Below, one piece after another: positions 26,839-36,608 of a stretch of DNA of 64,000 nucleotides. A program made the position numbers and the translations under genes. The notes under the pieces are model-generated. The model was not told where the DNA came from, made no database searches, and saw only the letters and a list, made by a program, of their open reading frames with translations. The stretch's first letter is position 1, and each line of letters starts with the position of its first letter. The DNA is from an uncultured Aquimarina sp. (GTDB lineage Bacteria > Bacteroidota > Bacteroidia > Flavobacteriales > Flavobacteriaceae), in contig CANMWA010000002.1 of assembly GCA_947501475.1 (NCBI GenBank), positions 62,001-126,000 on the forward strand. Direction: 5' to 3'.

Positions 26839-28665
26839 TTATTTCCCTCCTTTTTCCATCTTAGCTTTAAGATCTGCTAATGCATCGATATCACCAAGCG
26901 TAGTCTTTTCTGCCGAACTTGCAGCAGTTTTCTTAGCTTGTTGTTTTACGATTTTAGCTTCTTCTTCTCTAAATAAAGCAGTATGTGAAGCTACAACTCT
27001 TTTGAATTCTTTATTGAACTCAATGATTTGGAATTCTGCTTCGTCTCCTTTTTTAAGTTTATTCCCGTCTTCTTTTTCAAGGTGACGTGAAGGAACAAAG
27101 GCAACAATATCTTCATTAAAGTCGATAGTGGCTCCTTTGTCAACGATTTCACCGATAGTTGCAGTATGTTTTGTACCTAATGCAAATTCAGTTTCGTACT
27201 TATCCCAAGGATTTTCTTCAGTTTGTTTGTGACCTAAACTTAATTTACGTCCTTCAACATCTAACTCAAGAACTATAACATCAAGCTTATCACCAACATT
27301 AGTAAAATCTGATGGGTGTTTGATTTTCTTAGTCCAAGAAAGATCTGAGATATAAATTAAACCATCGATACCTTCTTCTAACTCAACAAAAACACCAAAG
27401 TTTGTAAAGTTACGTACGATACCATTGTGTTTAGATCCAACAGGATATTTAGTTGTAATATCTGTCCATGGATCTGGAGTTAATTGTTTGATACCAAGAG
27501 ACATTTTACGCTCTTCTCTATCCAAAGTTAGGATCACAGCTTCTACTTCGTCACCTACTTTTACGAAATCTTGTGCAGATCGTAAATGTGTAGACCAAGA
27601 CATTTCTGAAACGTGTATCAATCCTTCTACTCCTTCTTCTACTTCGATAAATGCACCGTAATCAGCGATCACAACTACTTTACCTTTTACCTTGTCACCT
27701 ACTTTAAGCTCGTTATCAAGAGCTTCCCATGGGTGAGGTTTTAATTGTTTAAGACCTAACTGGATACGAGTCTTAGCTTCATCAAAGTCTAAGATTACCA
27801 CGTTAAGTTTTTGATCAAGTTCTACAATCTCATTTGGATGGTTGATTCTTGACCAAGAAAGGTCTGTAATATGGATTAATCCGTCAACGCCTCCAAGATC
27901 TACGAATACACCGTAAGAAGTAACATTCTTAACAGTACCTTCTAATACTTGACCTTTTTCTAATTGACCTATAATTTCTTTTTTCTGCTCTTCGATATCA
28001 GCTTCGATAAGTGCTTTATGAGAAACAACAACATTTTTGAATTCGTGATTGATTTTCACTACTTTGAATTCCATTGTTTTTCCAACATAAGCATCATAAT
28101 CACGAATAGGCTTAACATCTATCTGAGAACCAGGTAAGAATGCTTCGATACCAAATACATCTACGATCATACCTCCTTTGGTTCTACATTTTACAAAACC
28201 ATTTACGATTTCACCTGTATCGTGTGCATTATTTACTCTATCCCAAGCTTTAATTACACGAGCTTTACGGTGAGATAAGATTAACTGACCCGTAGCGTCT
28301 TCACGTACATCAATCAAAACCTCTACTTTATCACTTACTTTAAGATCTGGGTTATAACGAAATTCGTTTAACGAAATAACACCTTCACTTTTTGCATTGA
28401 TATCGATGATAGCATCACGATCAGTAATATTAATTACTGTACCCATTACTACTTCATCGTTTAAGGTATCTACAAAGTTTTCTGCAACTAATTTTTCAAA
28501 CTCTTCTAATTTTGAGTCAGCGATAGGATCAATACCTTCTTCGTAGTTGTGCCAGTTAAAATCTTTTAAGAATTGCTCAGGATTTTCTTGTTGTGGAGAT
28601 ACAGCAGGAGCTGCTTTTTTAGTTTCCACTTCCTGAACGTCTGTGTTTTTTGTTTCTTCAGACAT
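26839..28665 (-). CDS. rpsA: 30S ribosomal protein S1
   Basis: S1 binds mRNA on the 30S subunit and unfolds it for initiation. The 608-residue protein holds six S1/OB repeats from about residue 70. Repeats 3-6 are recognisable by GxVKNVTSYGVFVDLGGVDGLIHITDLSW, GKVVVIADYGAFIEVEEGVEGLIHVSEMSW, GIVRNFTNFGVFVELEEGIDGLIYISDLSW and ATIGEIVDKGATIDF. The N-terminal 50 residues are a charged extension (VQEVETKKAAPAVSPQQ), longer than in E. coli but usual in Bacteroidota. It is a single gene with its own promoter and terminator. Confidence 0.97.
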   Translation of the reverse strand: MSEETKNTDVQEVETKKAAPAVSPQQENPEQFLKDFNWHNYEEGIDPIADSKLEEFEKLVAENFVDTLNDEVVMGTVINITDRDAIIDINAKSEGVISLNEFRYNPDLKVSDKVEVLIDVREDATGQLILSHRKARVIKAWDRVNNAHDTGEIVNGFVKCRTKGGMIVDVFGIEAFLPGSQIDVKPIRDYDAYVGKTMEFKVVKINHEFKNVVVSHKALIEADIEEQKKEIIGQLEKGQVLEGTVKNVTSYGVFVDLGGVDGLIHITDLSWSRINHPNEIVELDQKLNVVILDFDEAKTRIQLGLKQLKPHPWEALDNELKVGDKVKGKVVVIADYGAFIEVEEGVEGLIHVSEMSWSTHLRSAQDFVKVGDEVEAVILTLDREERKMSLGIKQLTPDPWTDITTKYPVGSKHNGIVRNFTNFGVFVELEEGIDGLIYISDLSWTKKIKHPSDFTNVGDKLDVIVLELDVEGRKLSLGHKQTEENPWDKYETEFALGTKHTATIGEIVDKGATIDFNEDIVAFVPSRHLEKEDGNKLKKGDEAEFQIIEFNKEFKRVVASHTALFREEEAKIVKQQAKKTAASSAEKTTLGDIDALADLKAKMEKGGK

Positions 28666-28783
28666 TGAAGATAAAATTTTGTATTCTATATATTACTGAG
28701 AATCAAAGCGAAAATTATATAGAAGCGTTAAAATTAAATTACACTAATCCTTTTTATATTCTCTTACTCGCTAAAAAGGAGTG

Positions 28784-28814
28784 CAAAAGTACAATTTAAT
28801 TTATTAGAAAGCAA
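28784..28814 (-). promoter_or_regulatory. Promoter of rpsA
   Basis: A full Bacteroidota promoter is present on the minus strand: TTG (28812-28814), a 20-base spacer, then TACTTTTG (28784-28791). The leader would be about 110 nt, long enough for autoregulation. Confidence 0.7.
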
Positions 28815-28885
28815 CAATTTAGTTAGCGAGTATTTTAACTATCAATGCTCTAATCATCAAACAAATCCAAAGATCTAACTATTCA

Positions 28886-30982
28886 TTAGTATTTGACAAT
28901 CTCAAACTCACTTCGTCTATTGGTTTGATGCTCTTGTTCTGTACATACTTTGGTATCACAATTAATCAATGGTTCAGATTCACCAAAACCAACAAACTTC
29001 ATTCTACGTGCATTAACATATCCTTCTAAAGCAAGATAATTACGAGTAGACTCTGCTCTTTTTTCGGATAAAACTTGATTATACGAATCTGTTCCTCTAC
29101 TATCGGTATGAGAGCTTATATCAATATAAACCGTCTTATATCTTTCTAATTTAAGTGCTAATTTATCTAATACTTTCTTCGAATCTGCTCTAATATTCCA
29201 TTTGTCATAATCAAAATAGATAGGTGGCATATCAAAATAAAGTCTCCCATTTTTTTCTATCACTGGCGGCCCATCTTTATCAGCTAGTAGGGTTTCTCTA
29301 AGTCTTGTTTTAGTTATCTCTTCTTCTGTTTTAATGTTTGTTTCGGTATGAATGTTTGTGACATTTACTTCATCCTTGATCGTAGAGCTATCCTTGATTC
29401 TGGTTTTATCCTTATTATTAGATTCTTCAGTAGAAACTATATCTTCTTGTTTCTTTTTCTCTCTATCCAGATAAATTACATAAATAGCTTCTTCTTTTTC
29501 TTTTACAACTACAGGTTTTGTTCTGGTTTTATATCCCTCTGCGGAAGCTTTAAAATTATATCGCCCCGATAATACCTTTAAGTCAAATCCTGCGATCGAG
29601 TCTAATTGGCTTTCATATACTATTTGGTTATCGTAATCATACAAAATCGCATCTGAGTTAGGAATATATGTATCTGAAGCAAAGTCTCTTACTTCAAAAC
29701 GGGCTAGATATTCTCTAGGAAAAATTTCTCCAATCTGTGAAAACGCATAGATATCATCTCCTACTTTTTTACGGTTAGATGCAAAAAAACCATCTGTTTC
29801 ATTATAATAAGACATCGAAAAATCATCAAAACTAGAATTAATAGGCGCACCAAGATTAATTGGCCTGGTAAATTCATCCTGTCGTAATTCTGACACAAAA
29901 ATATCCATCATCCCTAATCCCAAATGCCCATTTGATGAAAAGAACAAATGTCCTTCATTTGAAATAAAAGGAAATTGCTCTCTGTTTTTTGTATTAATTG
30001 TTGGCCCTAGATTAATAGGGTTCCCATAGGTACCATCTTCGTTTACATCTAGATAATACAAATCAAAATCACCGTATCCTCCTGGCATATTGGAAGCAAA
30101 ATATAATTTAGCTCCATCTAAAGATAATGATGGATGTTCTATAGAGTAATTGACATTATTAAACTCTAATTTCTCTGGTTTTGTCCAAACATTATCAACC
30201 TTGGTTGCTTTATACAAATGAATTGAGTTATTGTTTATACTATCATATTTCTTTTTCCCTTTCTGTGAATTACTTTTTGAAATGTATATCGTATTTCCGT
30301 CGTTTGTAAAACAAAAATTACCTTCGTGTAACTTAGAATTGATCTCTTTTGAAATCGTTTCAGCTTCAGAAATTGGGTTATTATCTTTATCTACAACAAT
30401 TTTATAAATATCTAAAAATGGGCGATGTGTCCATTTGTAGTTCTTATCCAAAGGGCTATTAGGTTTTCTATCGGTAGTAAAATATACTATACTATCTTTT
30501 TTAACAGCTCCAAATTCAGATGCATCAGAATTAAAAAGAGCACTTTTTATAATGTAATCGTCATCCTTAAGCTTAAAGTTTTCTATAGTCGAAATTGCAT
30601 CTGACTTATCAAAATTCTCATCGGTACTATCGAGAGCTAAAAATTCTATTGATTTTTCATATTCTCCTAAAGCGGATAATACTTGATACATCATAAAGTT
30701 AAATCGATTATCATACGTTTTATCACGATCATAAAACTTACCCGAAGTTAAATACTTAAGATATCGATACGCTTTTCTAAACTGAAAAGTATAATAATAT
30801 GAAGTTGATATATTTTCTAATATATGTTTGGTATATCCTTCTTGATTTAACTCCTCTTCATATTGCAATGCTGCATTGATATAATCTCCTTGTTCAAAAA
30901 AACGATCTGCTCTTGTTTTATTTTGCGAAAACCCAATTTGAGTAATTAGTAAAACTATAAGTACTATTTTTGTCTTTGTCAT
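28886..30982 (-). CDS. PorE-like OmpA-family protein, second cassette
   Basis: The 698-residue protein has the same architecture as the product at 21091-23316. A signal peptide (ending GFSQ) precedes a TPR region (FEQGDYINAALQYEEELN), PD40 propeller repeats (HPSLSLDGAKLYFASNMPGGYGDFDLYYL), a CarboxypepD-like beta domain (ARFEVRDFASDTYIPNSDAILYDYDN), a charged linker and an OmpA domain (IYFDYDKWNIRADSKKVLDKL, SSHTDSRGTDSYN). Identity with the first copy is clear in the propeller motifs but not high overall. It starts directly after the PorP/SprF stop and ends the three-gene operon. Confidence 0.88.
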   Translation of the reverse strand: MTKTKIVLIVLLITQIGFSQNKTRADRFFEQGDYINAALQYEEELNQEGYTKHILENISTSYYYTFQFRKAYRYLKYLTSGKFYDRDKTYDNRFNFMMYQVLSALGEYEKSIEFLALDSTDENFDKSDAISTIENFKLKDDDYIIKSALFNSDASEFGAVKKDSIVYFTTDRKPNSPLDKNYKWTHRPFLDIYKIVVDKDNNPISEAETISKEINSKLHEGNFCFTNDGNTIYISKSNSQKGKKKYDSINNNSIHLYKATKVDNVWTKPEKLEFNNVNYSIEHPSLSLDGAKLYFASNMPGGYGDFDLYYLDVNEDGTYGNPINLGPTINTKNREQFPFISNEGHLFFSSNGHLGLGMMDIFVSELRQDEFTRPINLGAPINSSFDDFSMSYYNETDGFFASNRKKVGDDIYAFSQIGEIFPREYLARFEVRDFASDTYIPNSDAILYDYDNQIVYESQLDSIAGFDLKVLSGRYNFKASAEGYKTRTKPVVVKEKEEAIYVIYLDREKKKQEDIVSTEESNNKDKTRIKDSSTIKDEVNVTNIHTETNIKTEEEITKTRLRETLLADKDGPPVIEKNGRLYFDMPPIYFDYDKWNIRADSKKVLDKLALKLERYKTVYIDISSHTDSRGTDSYNQVLSEKRAESTRNYLALEGYVNARRMKFVGFGESEPLINCDTKVCTEQEHQTNRRSEFEIVKY

Positions 30983-31900
30983 CTAAAAAAATCTTGGAGA
31001 AGTATGTTTGTTGCCAAATTGTAGTAGATCAAAATTATATAATAATACAATTTCGTGACTTCCGTTATTATAACCACTTAATTCACTAACACTAAAATCA
31101 TAAGAGTAGCCTACTTTTAGACTTTGCGTAATATTAAATCCAGCCAGAGCGATAAAAGAGTCTGTGTATCTATAAGAAACCCCTAACTCAAACTTATCGT
31201 AAATTAATGAGTTTAATGACAGATCAAAAGTAAATGGAGAATCTATCACTTGCTTCACTACAAACGAAGGTTTCAGTTTTACTTCATCTACAAAATCAAA
31301 GACATATCCTGCAATTCCGTATATGTGGGTTTTTGTCTCTGCCACACCTATTCCTTCAATATCTATATCACTAGGCAGTAAATTAGGAGATGAAACTCCT
31401 GCATAAAAATTACTTGTGAACAGAAATAATCCAGCTCCGATATTAAGTTGAGTTGTTGATGTATTATCTGCAAAAGCTGGGTCATCTGCTACATCAGATC
31501 CCGAAGGATTAATTTTGAAGCTATTTATACCAGTCTTTAAACCATATGATAATCTTGCTTGATCCGAAATCCTTGTGATATATGCAAAATCAACATTGAT
31601 ATAATCATTGGTTACCGGGATAGCATCTCCAATTTTATCATTTACATAGTTAACACTAAGTTCTATCTTTTCACTCATAGGAATATTACCAAAAACATTT
31701 GCGGTTTGTGGTCCTCCTTCGATCCCTGTCCATTGTCTTCTATATAAAAGTCCTGTAGAAATTAATCCTCTTTGACCTGTAGTGTATCCTGGATTAACCG
31801 TACTCATATTATACATATATTGTGAGTACTGCGGTTCCTGCTGAGCAAATGTTACCGAGCAGAAAACCATGGTTATTACTATTATTAACTTTAATTTCAT
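30983..31900 (-). CDS. PorP/SprF family T9SS outer-membrane protein, second cassette
   Basis: The 305-residue protein has a signal peptide (ending VTFAQQ), then EPQYSQYMYNMSTVNPGYTTGQRG and LLYRRQWTGIEGGPQTANVF, the PorP/SprF hallmarks. It ends FDLLQFGNKHTSPRFF, very like the ending of the copy at 20135-21088. It lies 3 bases after the type B protein and directly abuts the PorE-like gene. It is the likely partner for display of the 938-residue protein. Confidence 0.92.
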   Translation of the reverse strand: MKLKLIIVITMVFCSVTFAQQEPQYSQYMYNMSTVNPGYTTGQRGLISTGLLYRRQWTGIEGGPQTANVFGNIPMSEKIELSVNYVNDKIGDAIPVTNDYINVDFAYITRISDQARLSYGLKTGINSFKINPSGSDVADDPAFADNTSTTQLNIGAGLFLFTSNFYAGVSSPNLLPSDIDIEGIGVAETKTHIYGIAGYVFDFVDEVKLKPSFVVKQVIDSPFTFDLSLNSLIYDKFELGVSYRYTDSFIALAGFNITQSLKVGYSYDFSVSELSGYNNGSHEIVLLYNFDLLQFGNKHTSPRFF

Positions 31901-31903
31901 CGT

Positions 31904-34720
31904 TTATCTACTTAGGTAAAAACTACCTTGTATAGGTAGGTTATTTTCAAAATTTGGAGTAAAAATATAGAAGTACGTTCCCGAAGGGAGATCATCTCCC
32001 AATCGTACAGAGGTATTGCTTTCTCCTCTAAACTCTTCGGTATCAAGTCTTCCTTCATAAACAAGACTACCGTATCGGTTGTATATTTTTAAATCAAAAT
32101 CTGGAAAAGCCTCAGGTATGTTATAAACCTGTTCGATAAACAAGTCGAAAGTATCATTTTGATTATCTCCATTAGGTGACACTCCATCTTGAAAATCAAG
32201 TGTACATAATTCTCCTGTCGAAGATTTTTCACCAGTATTTAAGATATTAATAAGCACCTCTACTCTTTCAGACTCACAGTTATCTGCATCAACAGTGGCA
32301 ATATAAAATACTTGATTATCTAGAAGTAAAGGGTTGTCAATAACAGGAGTTTCATTCTCTAAAGTACTATACCAGTTATAATTTAATACATCTACCACTA
32401 TATCATCTAACCTAACTGCATCAAGAATACAAAACTCCTGACTTGGAACATTAGGCTCTGGTAAATCAACAATTTGCACAGAAACATTTAATGAAGACTC
32501 ATCACATGGTAACGCATTAGCAATTACGTATCTAAAATTATAGATATTATTGGTTAATGTTTCGAATTCCAAAACTCCATCAGGAAGTAATGCTTCAGTA
32601 CCATCAGTATCTTCAAAAACTCCAATACGAGGGGTGTCTCTATCTAAAAGAGAGAATAAATTAACTCGCCCGTCTATTTTACAAAAAGTTTCAGCTCTGT
32701 CATTTCCAATCTCTACAGGTTCGACTATTGTAATTGTAACTGAAGCTTGATCCGGAGTCGTGCACCCCAAATTTTCTGGAACGGTATAAATGTATGTCCC
32801 TGCTCCTAAAATTGGCAGCATATCATCACTAGCATCAAACACTCCTAAATGATCTGTTGAAGTATATCCAAATGGGCCTGTCCAAATACCTGTTATATCC
32901 GGATTCCCGCCTAAAACATCAAAAAGCGTTATTGTAAGGTCATCAGAGCACACGCGAACATTAGTATCTTCGCCTGCATCAGGTTCTGTATTAACAGTAA
33001 AAGACAAATCTGCAGTTTCTGTACAACCATCAGCACTTACTGTAGTGTATGTAAAATTATATGTTTGCGTAGTATCACTATCAGGAAAAACAAAAGTATT
33101 GTTAATTACATCCGCTGATGAGTTTGTCCATACTCCTGTAGTTGCTATGACATTACCCCCAGTAGTGTTTAGCAAACTCCTAAGATCTACCTGATCTTGA
33201 GCATCACAAAGATTGATGTTAATTGTATCCTCTCCTGCATAATCAAATCCAAGAATCTCTATAGTTACTAAAGTTTTTTCGACTTCACATGGGTGCTCAC
33301 AATATCCTGCTCCTCCTATTGGTGCAAATGGATCACAAAATTCTGGTGGTACCTGGCAATTAATCTTTGGACTCACTCCAAATTCAAAAACATAAGTTCC
33401 CGGAGTAGCATTAAATGTATTAATAGTACCCAAATGTGTGTATTCAAGCTCATCTTCTATTAGCGTTTTCAACCCTAAGCTAGACGGACCAGAAACTAAT
33501 CTCCAATTGGTATAAAAATCCGAATTATAAATAAAATCAAAAGCTCCTTCGGTAGTAAACTCTAATAGGTTAAATAAATCTAATCGTCCTGGCGAAACAT
33601 TCGCGCAAATTTCTGGTGGCGGATTTGGCTGTGTAAATGGTCTTAATTGTTCATAGAATGTAAAAGGAACAGATGTTTCTGTATCATTACAAACCCCGGA
33701 TCGCTGGCTTACAAAATAAACAAAATTAAATGTTTCACATCCAAATCGCACATTGGTTCCATTATCAATTACAAAATTTTCATATATAGTTTTGATATTA
33801 ATTTTAGAATCTTGCTCGTTTTCAATTTGCCCTGTAGGATCTCTATCCGGTAACCATATTCCGTTATCTGTATCTTCTCCTCTAAGGTATATATTATCTC
33901 TTAGGTCTATTTCTACATCATACAAACCATCTAATATCTCTTTTTCGCATATTCTTGTTAATTCGGCAATACCAGAATCAACTTGTCTTACAATAGCAAT
34001 AACCACAGTGGTTTCTTGAAACGGATCACAAGGGGAAACCCCCGGAACCCTGTATGTAAATTCAAAAGCTTCTTGATCAGGAATTGGCACTCCTTCTTGA
34101 TATGGGATCGTTGCGTTAAATCTTGAAGGTTCCAAAGGGTTGAAACCCATAAAATTTGGGCTACTACCGTTATAAACCCATGTACCATTGCGATGAGGAG
34201 GAGGTGTTGCATCATCTAATACAAATGCCGTGAATAAATCAAACTCATCTTCATCACAACCTTGAGCATTTGTATTAAGTGTACCGCTTCTAGGCAAAGC
34301 AACTCCAGAATATGGCCCTAAAGTAAGAATAATTGTAAGTGCTGGATCATCTGTACCACATGTCACATTAAACAATTCAAAAGTATATTCTTGCCTTGTA
34401 GCATCTACTGTAGAGTTTGGCAACACCCACGTAGATACATTGCCGTTACTTGGATTTAAAGCAGTATCATATTTAGGATTTACACTCCATGTACCTGCCT
34501 GTATAACATTACCTGTACTATTAGTATATTCATCGTATAGATTAATTATTCCATCCTTGACTCCATTGGTATCAAAATCGATATCCTCCATACTACAGAC
34601 CTCAATAGTAATAGGTCCTATATTACATTGTGAATATGATTGATGAATGGGTAAGAATACAATAAGTACAATTGCTAAGTTTTTCCCTAAAAAACTTAAC
34701 AAATTTCCTTTTGTTTTCAA
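31904..34720 (-). CDS. T9SS-secreted multidomain protein with type B C-terminal domain
   Basis: The 938-residue protein has a signal peptide (MKTKGNLLSFLGKNLAIVLIVFLP...SYSQ) followed by about seven Cys-containing Ig/PKD-like domains of about 90 residues. Recurring motifs are AGEDTNVRVCSDDLTITLFDVLGG and VEIGNDRAETFCKIDGRVNLFSLL, typical of SprB-like adhesins. It ends in a type B sorting domain (GVSPNGDNQNDTFDLFIE, IYNRYGSLVYEG, LPSGTYFYIFTPN). The start codon is TTG (34718-34720): the frame is closed by TAA 12 bases upstream and no ATG precedes the signal peptide. First gene of a three-gene adhesin/PorP/PorE operon. Ligand unknown. Confidence 0.9.
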   Translation of the reverse strand: MKTKGNLLSFLGKNLAIVLIVFLPIHQSYSQCNIGPITIEVCSMEDIDFDTNGVKDGIINLYDEYTNSTGNVIQAGTWSVNPKYDTALNPSNGNVSTWVLPNSTVDATRQEYTFELFNVTCGTDDPALTIILTLGPYSGVALPRSGTLNTNAQGCDEDEFDLFTAFVLDDATPPPHRNGTWVYNGSSPNFMGFNPLEPSRFNATIPYQEGVPIPDQEAFEFTYRVPGVSPCDPFQETTVVIAIVRQVDSGIAELTRICEKEILDGLYDVEIDLRDNIYLRGEDTDNGIWLPDRDPTGQIENEQDSKINIKTIYENFVIDNGTNVRFGCETFNFVYFVSQRSGVCNDTETSVPFTFYEQLRPFTQPNPPPEICANVSPGRLDLFNLLEFTTEGAFDFIYNSDFYTNWRLVSGPSSLGLKTLIEDELEYTHLGTINTFNATPGTYVFEFGVSPKINCQVPPEFCDPFAPIGGAGYCEHPCEVEKTLVTIEILGFDYAGEDTININLCDAQDQVDLRSLLNTTGGNVIATTGVWTNSSADVINNTFVFPDSDTTQTYNFTYTTVSADGCTETADLSFTVNTEPDAGEDTNVRVCSDDLTITLFDVLGGNPDITGIWTGPFGYTSTDHLGVFDASDDMLPILGAGTYIYTVPENLGCTTPDQASVTITIVEPVEIGNDRAETFCKIDGRVNLFSLLDRDTPRIGVFEDTDGTEALLPDGVLEFETLTNNIYNFRYVIANALPCDESSLNVSVQIVDLPEPNVPSQEFCILDAVRLDDIVVDVLNYNWYSTLENETPVIDNPLLLDNQVFYIATVDADNCESERVEVLINILNTGEKSSTGELCTLDFQDGVSPNGDNQNDTFDLFIEQVYNIPEAFPDFDLKIYNRYGSLVYEGRLDTEEFRGESNTSVRLGDDLPSGTYFYIFTPNFENNLPIQGSFYLSR

Positions 34721-34816
34721 AATTTGATTGATTTAGTGTGCGAAAATATAAATTTTAATTATAATACAATAGCAAAACTATATAATTTGACATTATTTAA
34801 TGATTAAAAAAACTTG

Positions 34817-35413
34817 TTAATGCCTTGATTTTAAAACTCTCACAATGTCTTTTAACTTATAATTTTTAGCCTGAAGTAGAATTAAATAATGAAAAAGCAA
34901 ATCTGCGCTTTCATTTAAAAACAACTCTTCATTATCATCTTTTGCTTCTATAACTACTTCTACTGCCTCTTCTCCTACTTTTTGTGCTACTTTATTGATT
35001 CCTTTTCTGAATAAAGATGCTACATAAGATTTCTCATCATCTACATTCTCTTTTCGATTTTGGATAATTGACTCTAATTCTGACAAAAAACCATACGTTT
35101 GATCATTATCTTCATTCCAACAAGTATCTGATCCTTTATGACAAGTTGGACCAACCGGAAGAACAGAAATCAATAACGCATCTTGATCGCAATCATTCTT
35201 TATGTCTACCAGATTTAAAATGTTACCACTCTCCTCGCCTTTTGTCCATAATCTTTGTTTTGAACGACTATAAAACGTTACTTGTTTAGTTTCTAGTGTT
35301 TTTTCATAAGCCTCTTTATTCATGTATCCAAGCATCAAAACATTTTTTGTTAATGCATCCTGAATAATTGCAGGCACTAGTCCGTCATTGTTTTTATTAA
35401 AATCTATTTTCAT
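34817..35413 (-). CDS. hisIE: Bifunctional phosphoribosyl-AMP cyclohydrolase / phosphoribosyl-ATP pyrophosphatase
   Basis: This fused enzyme carries out steps 2 and 3 of histidine synthesis. The HisI half (about 1-105) has YSRSKQRLWTKGEESGN and the metal-site DCDQDALLISVLPVGPTCH. The HisE half has ASLFRKGINKVAQKVGEEAVEVVIEA. I use the ATG at 35411-35413 (MKIDFNKN, 198 residues); an in-frame GTG three codons upstream is less likely. Last his gene; an 89-base repeat-bearing gap separates it from hisF. Confidence 0.95.
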   Translation of the reverse strand: MKIDFNKNNDGLVPAIIQDALTKNVLMLGYMNKEAYEKTLETKQVTFYSRSKQRLWTKGEESGNILNLVDIKNDCDQDALLISVLPVGPTCHKGSDTCWNEDNDQTYGFLSELESIIQNRKENVDDEKSYVASLFRKGINKVAQKVGEEAVEVVIEAKDDNEELFLNESADLLFHYLILLQAKNYKLKDIVRVLKSRH

Positions 35414-35502
35414 ATCCCTCACCTTAACCCACTCTTACTTCGACTGCGCTATGCACAGGCCAGGAGAAAGAGCTTATAGGTATTTTTTAATTAGTATTAA
35501 TA
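35414..35502. repeat. Intergenic repeat remnant between hisF and hisIE
   Basis: The gap begins with CCCTCACCTTAACCCACTC, a degenerate form of the CTCACCCTAACCCTCTCC word found at 41572. It continues with CTTCGACTGCGCTATGCAC, a word I associate with dispersed flavobacterial intergenic repeats. No reading frame. Confidence 0.5.
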
Positions 35503-36258
35503 TTATAATCTCACAGGAATATCATTTTCCTGCAATTCTTTTTTTAAATCGTTAATTTCAATTTCTTTAAAATGAAAAACACTGGCAGCCAGTGCTGCAT
35601 CAGATTTTCCTTCTTTAAAAGTATCTACAAAATGTTGAACATTCCCGGCTCCGCCTGAAGCGATTATAGGAATATTTAATTCATTAGACAGTTTTGCTAA
35701 AGCTTTATTAGCAAAGCCATCCTTTGTACCGTCGTGATCCATTGAGGTAAAAAGGATTTCCCCAGCACCGCGCTGTTCAACTTCTTTTGCCCAATCAAAT
35801 AAATTTAATTCTGTTGGCACTTTTCCTCCTACCAAATGTACTATCCATTCTCCATCTATTTGCTTTGCGTCGATTGCAACTGTAATGCATTGGCTTCCAA
35901 ATTTTGCTGCCAAATCATTAATTAATTGTGGATTTTTTACTGCAGACGAGTTTACAGAGACCTTGTCTGCTCCATTCTGAAGCAAAATATCAACATCTTC
36001 TATTGAGGATATACCTCCTCCTACGGTGAATGGTATATTTACTTTTTCGGCAACACGAAGTACTAATTCTGCAAGAGTTTTTCGTCGCTCTTCGGTTGCA
36101 GAAATATCAAGGAAAACCAATTCATCTGCTCCAGCTTTAGAATATATATCTGCTAATTCTACTGGATCTCCTGCATCACGAAGATCTACAAAATTGACTC
36201 CTTTTACGGTTCGTCCATTTTTGATATCAAGACATGGTACGATTCTTTTTGTCAACAT
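35503..36258 (-). CDS. hisF: Imidazole glycerol phosphate synthase, cyclase subunit
   Basis: HisF uses ammonia from HisH to make IGP and AICAR from PRFAR. The 251-residue (beta-alpha)8 barrel shows [19 protein letters not shown] (catalytic Asp), [34 protein letters not shown] (second catalytic Asp) and ASGGAGN. It starts 4 bases after csaA and the order is standard apart from csaA. Confidence 0.97.
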   Translation of the reverse strand: MLTKRIVPCLDIKNGRTVKGVNFVDLRDAGDPVELADIYSKAGADELVFLDISATEERRKTLAELVLRVAEKVNIPFTVGGGISSIEDVDILLQNGADKVSVNSSAVKNPQLINDLAAKFGSQCITVAIDAKQIDGEWIVHLVGGKVPTELNLFDWAKEVEQRGAGEILFTSMDHDGTKDGFANKALAKLSNELNIPIIASGGAGNVQHFVDTFKEGKSDAALAASVFHFKEIEINDLKKELQENDIPVRL

Positions 36259-36262
36259 ATTA

Positions 36263-36604
36263 TTATGCTATTTTAGTTCCGTTTTCAACCATACGTTCTG
36301 GTTGGATTAATATTACTTCTTTATCACTACCAAGGCCTCCAAGAACCAAACATTCGCTCATCATATTGGCTATTTGTTTCGGTGGAAAGTTCACTACTGC
36401 TACTACTTGTTTTCCGACAATTTCATCGGAAGTATATAATTTGGTAATCTGAGCAGAGGATTTTCTAATTCCAAATGATCCAAAATCTATTGTGATCTTG
36501 TATGCAGGGTTTCTCGCCTCGCTAAACACCTCTGCGGCAATAATTGTACCTATCCGCATTTCTACTTTGGCAAAATCTTCCCAGCTTAAAGTATTTTCTT
36601 CCAT
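36263..36604 (-). CDS. csaA: CsaA-like tRNA-binding / chaperone protein
   Basis: The 113-residue protein is a stand-alone OB-fold of the kind found at the C-terminus of MetRS and in the export chaperone CsaA. It shows [53 protein letters not shown] and SECLVLGG, with the length and motif order of CsaA. B. subtilis CsaA binds unfolded proteins and tRNA. Here it is embedded between hisA and hisF with 4-base gaps on both sides, so it is expressed with the his operon. A link to histidine metabolism is inference only. Confidence 0.88.
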   Translation of the reverse strand: MEENTLSWEDFAKVEMRIGTIIAAEVFSEARNPAYKITIDFGSFGIRKSSAQITKLYTSDEIVGKQVVAVVNFPPKQIANMMSECLVLGGLGSDKEVILIQPERMVENGTKIA

Positions 36605-36608
36605 GTTG

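Noticed and set aside
26100..26840. PyrR-type attenuator before pyrR
   Set aside because: The only good terminator in this gap belongs to rpsA, 30 bases after its stop, and no PyrR-binding consensus is present.
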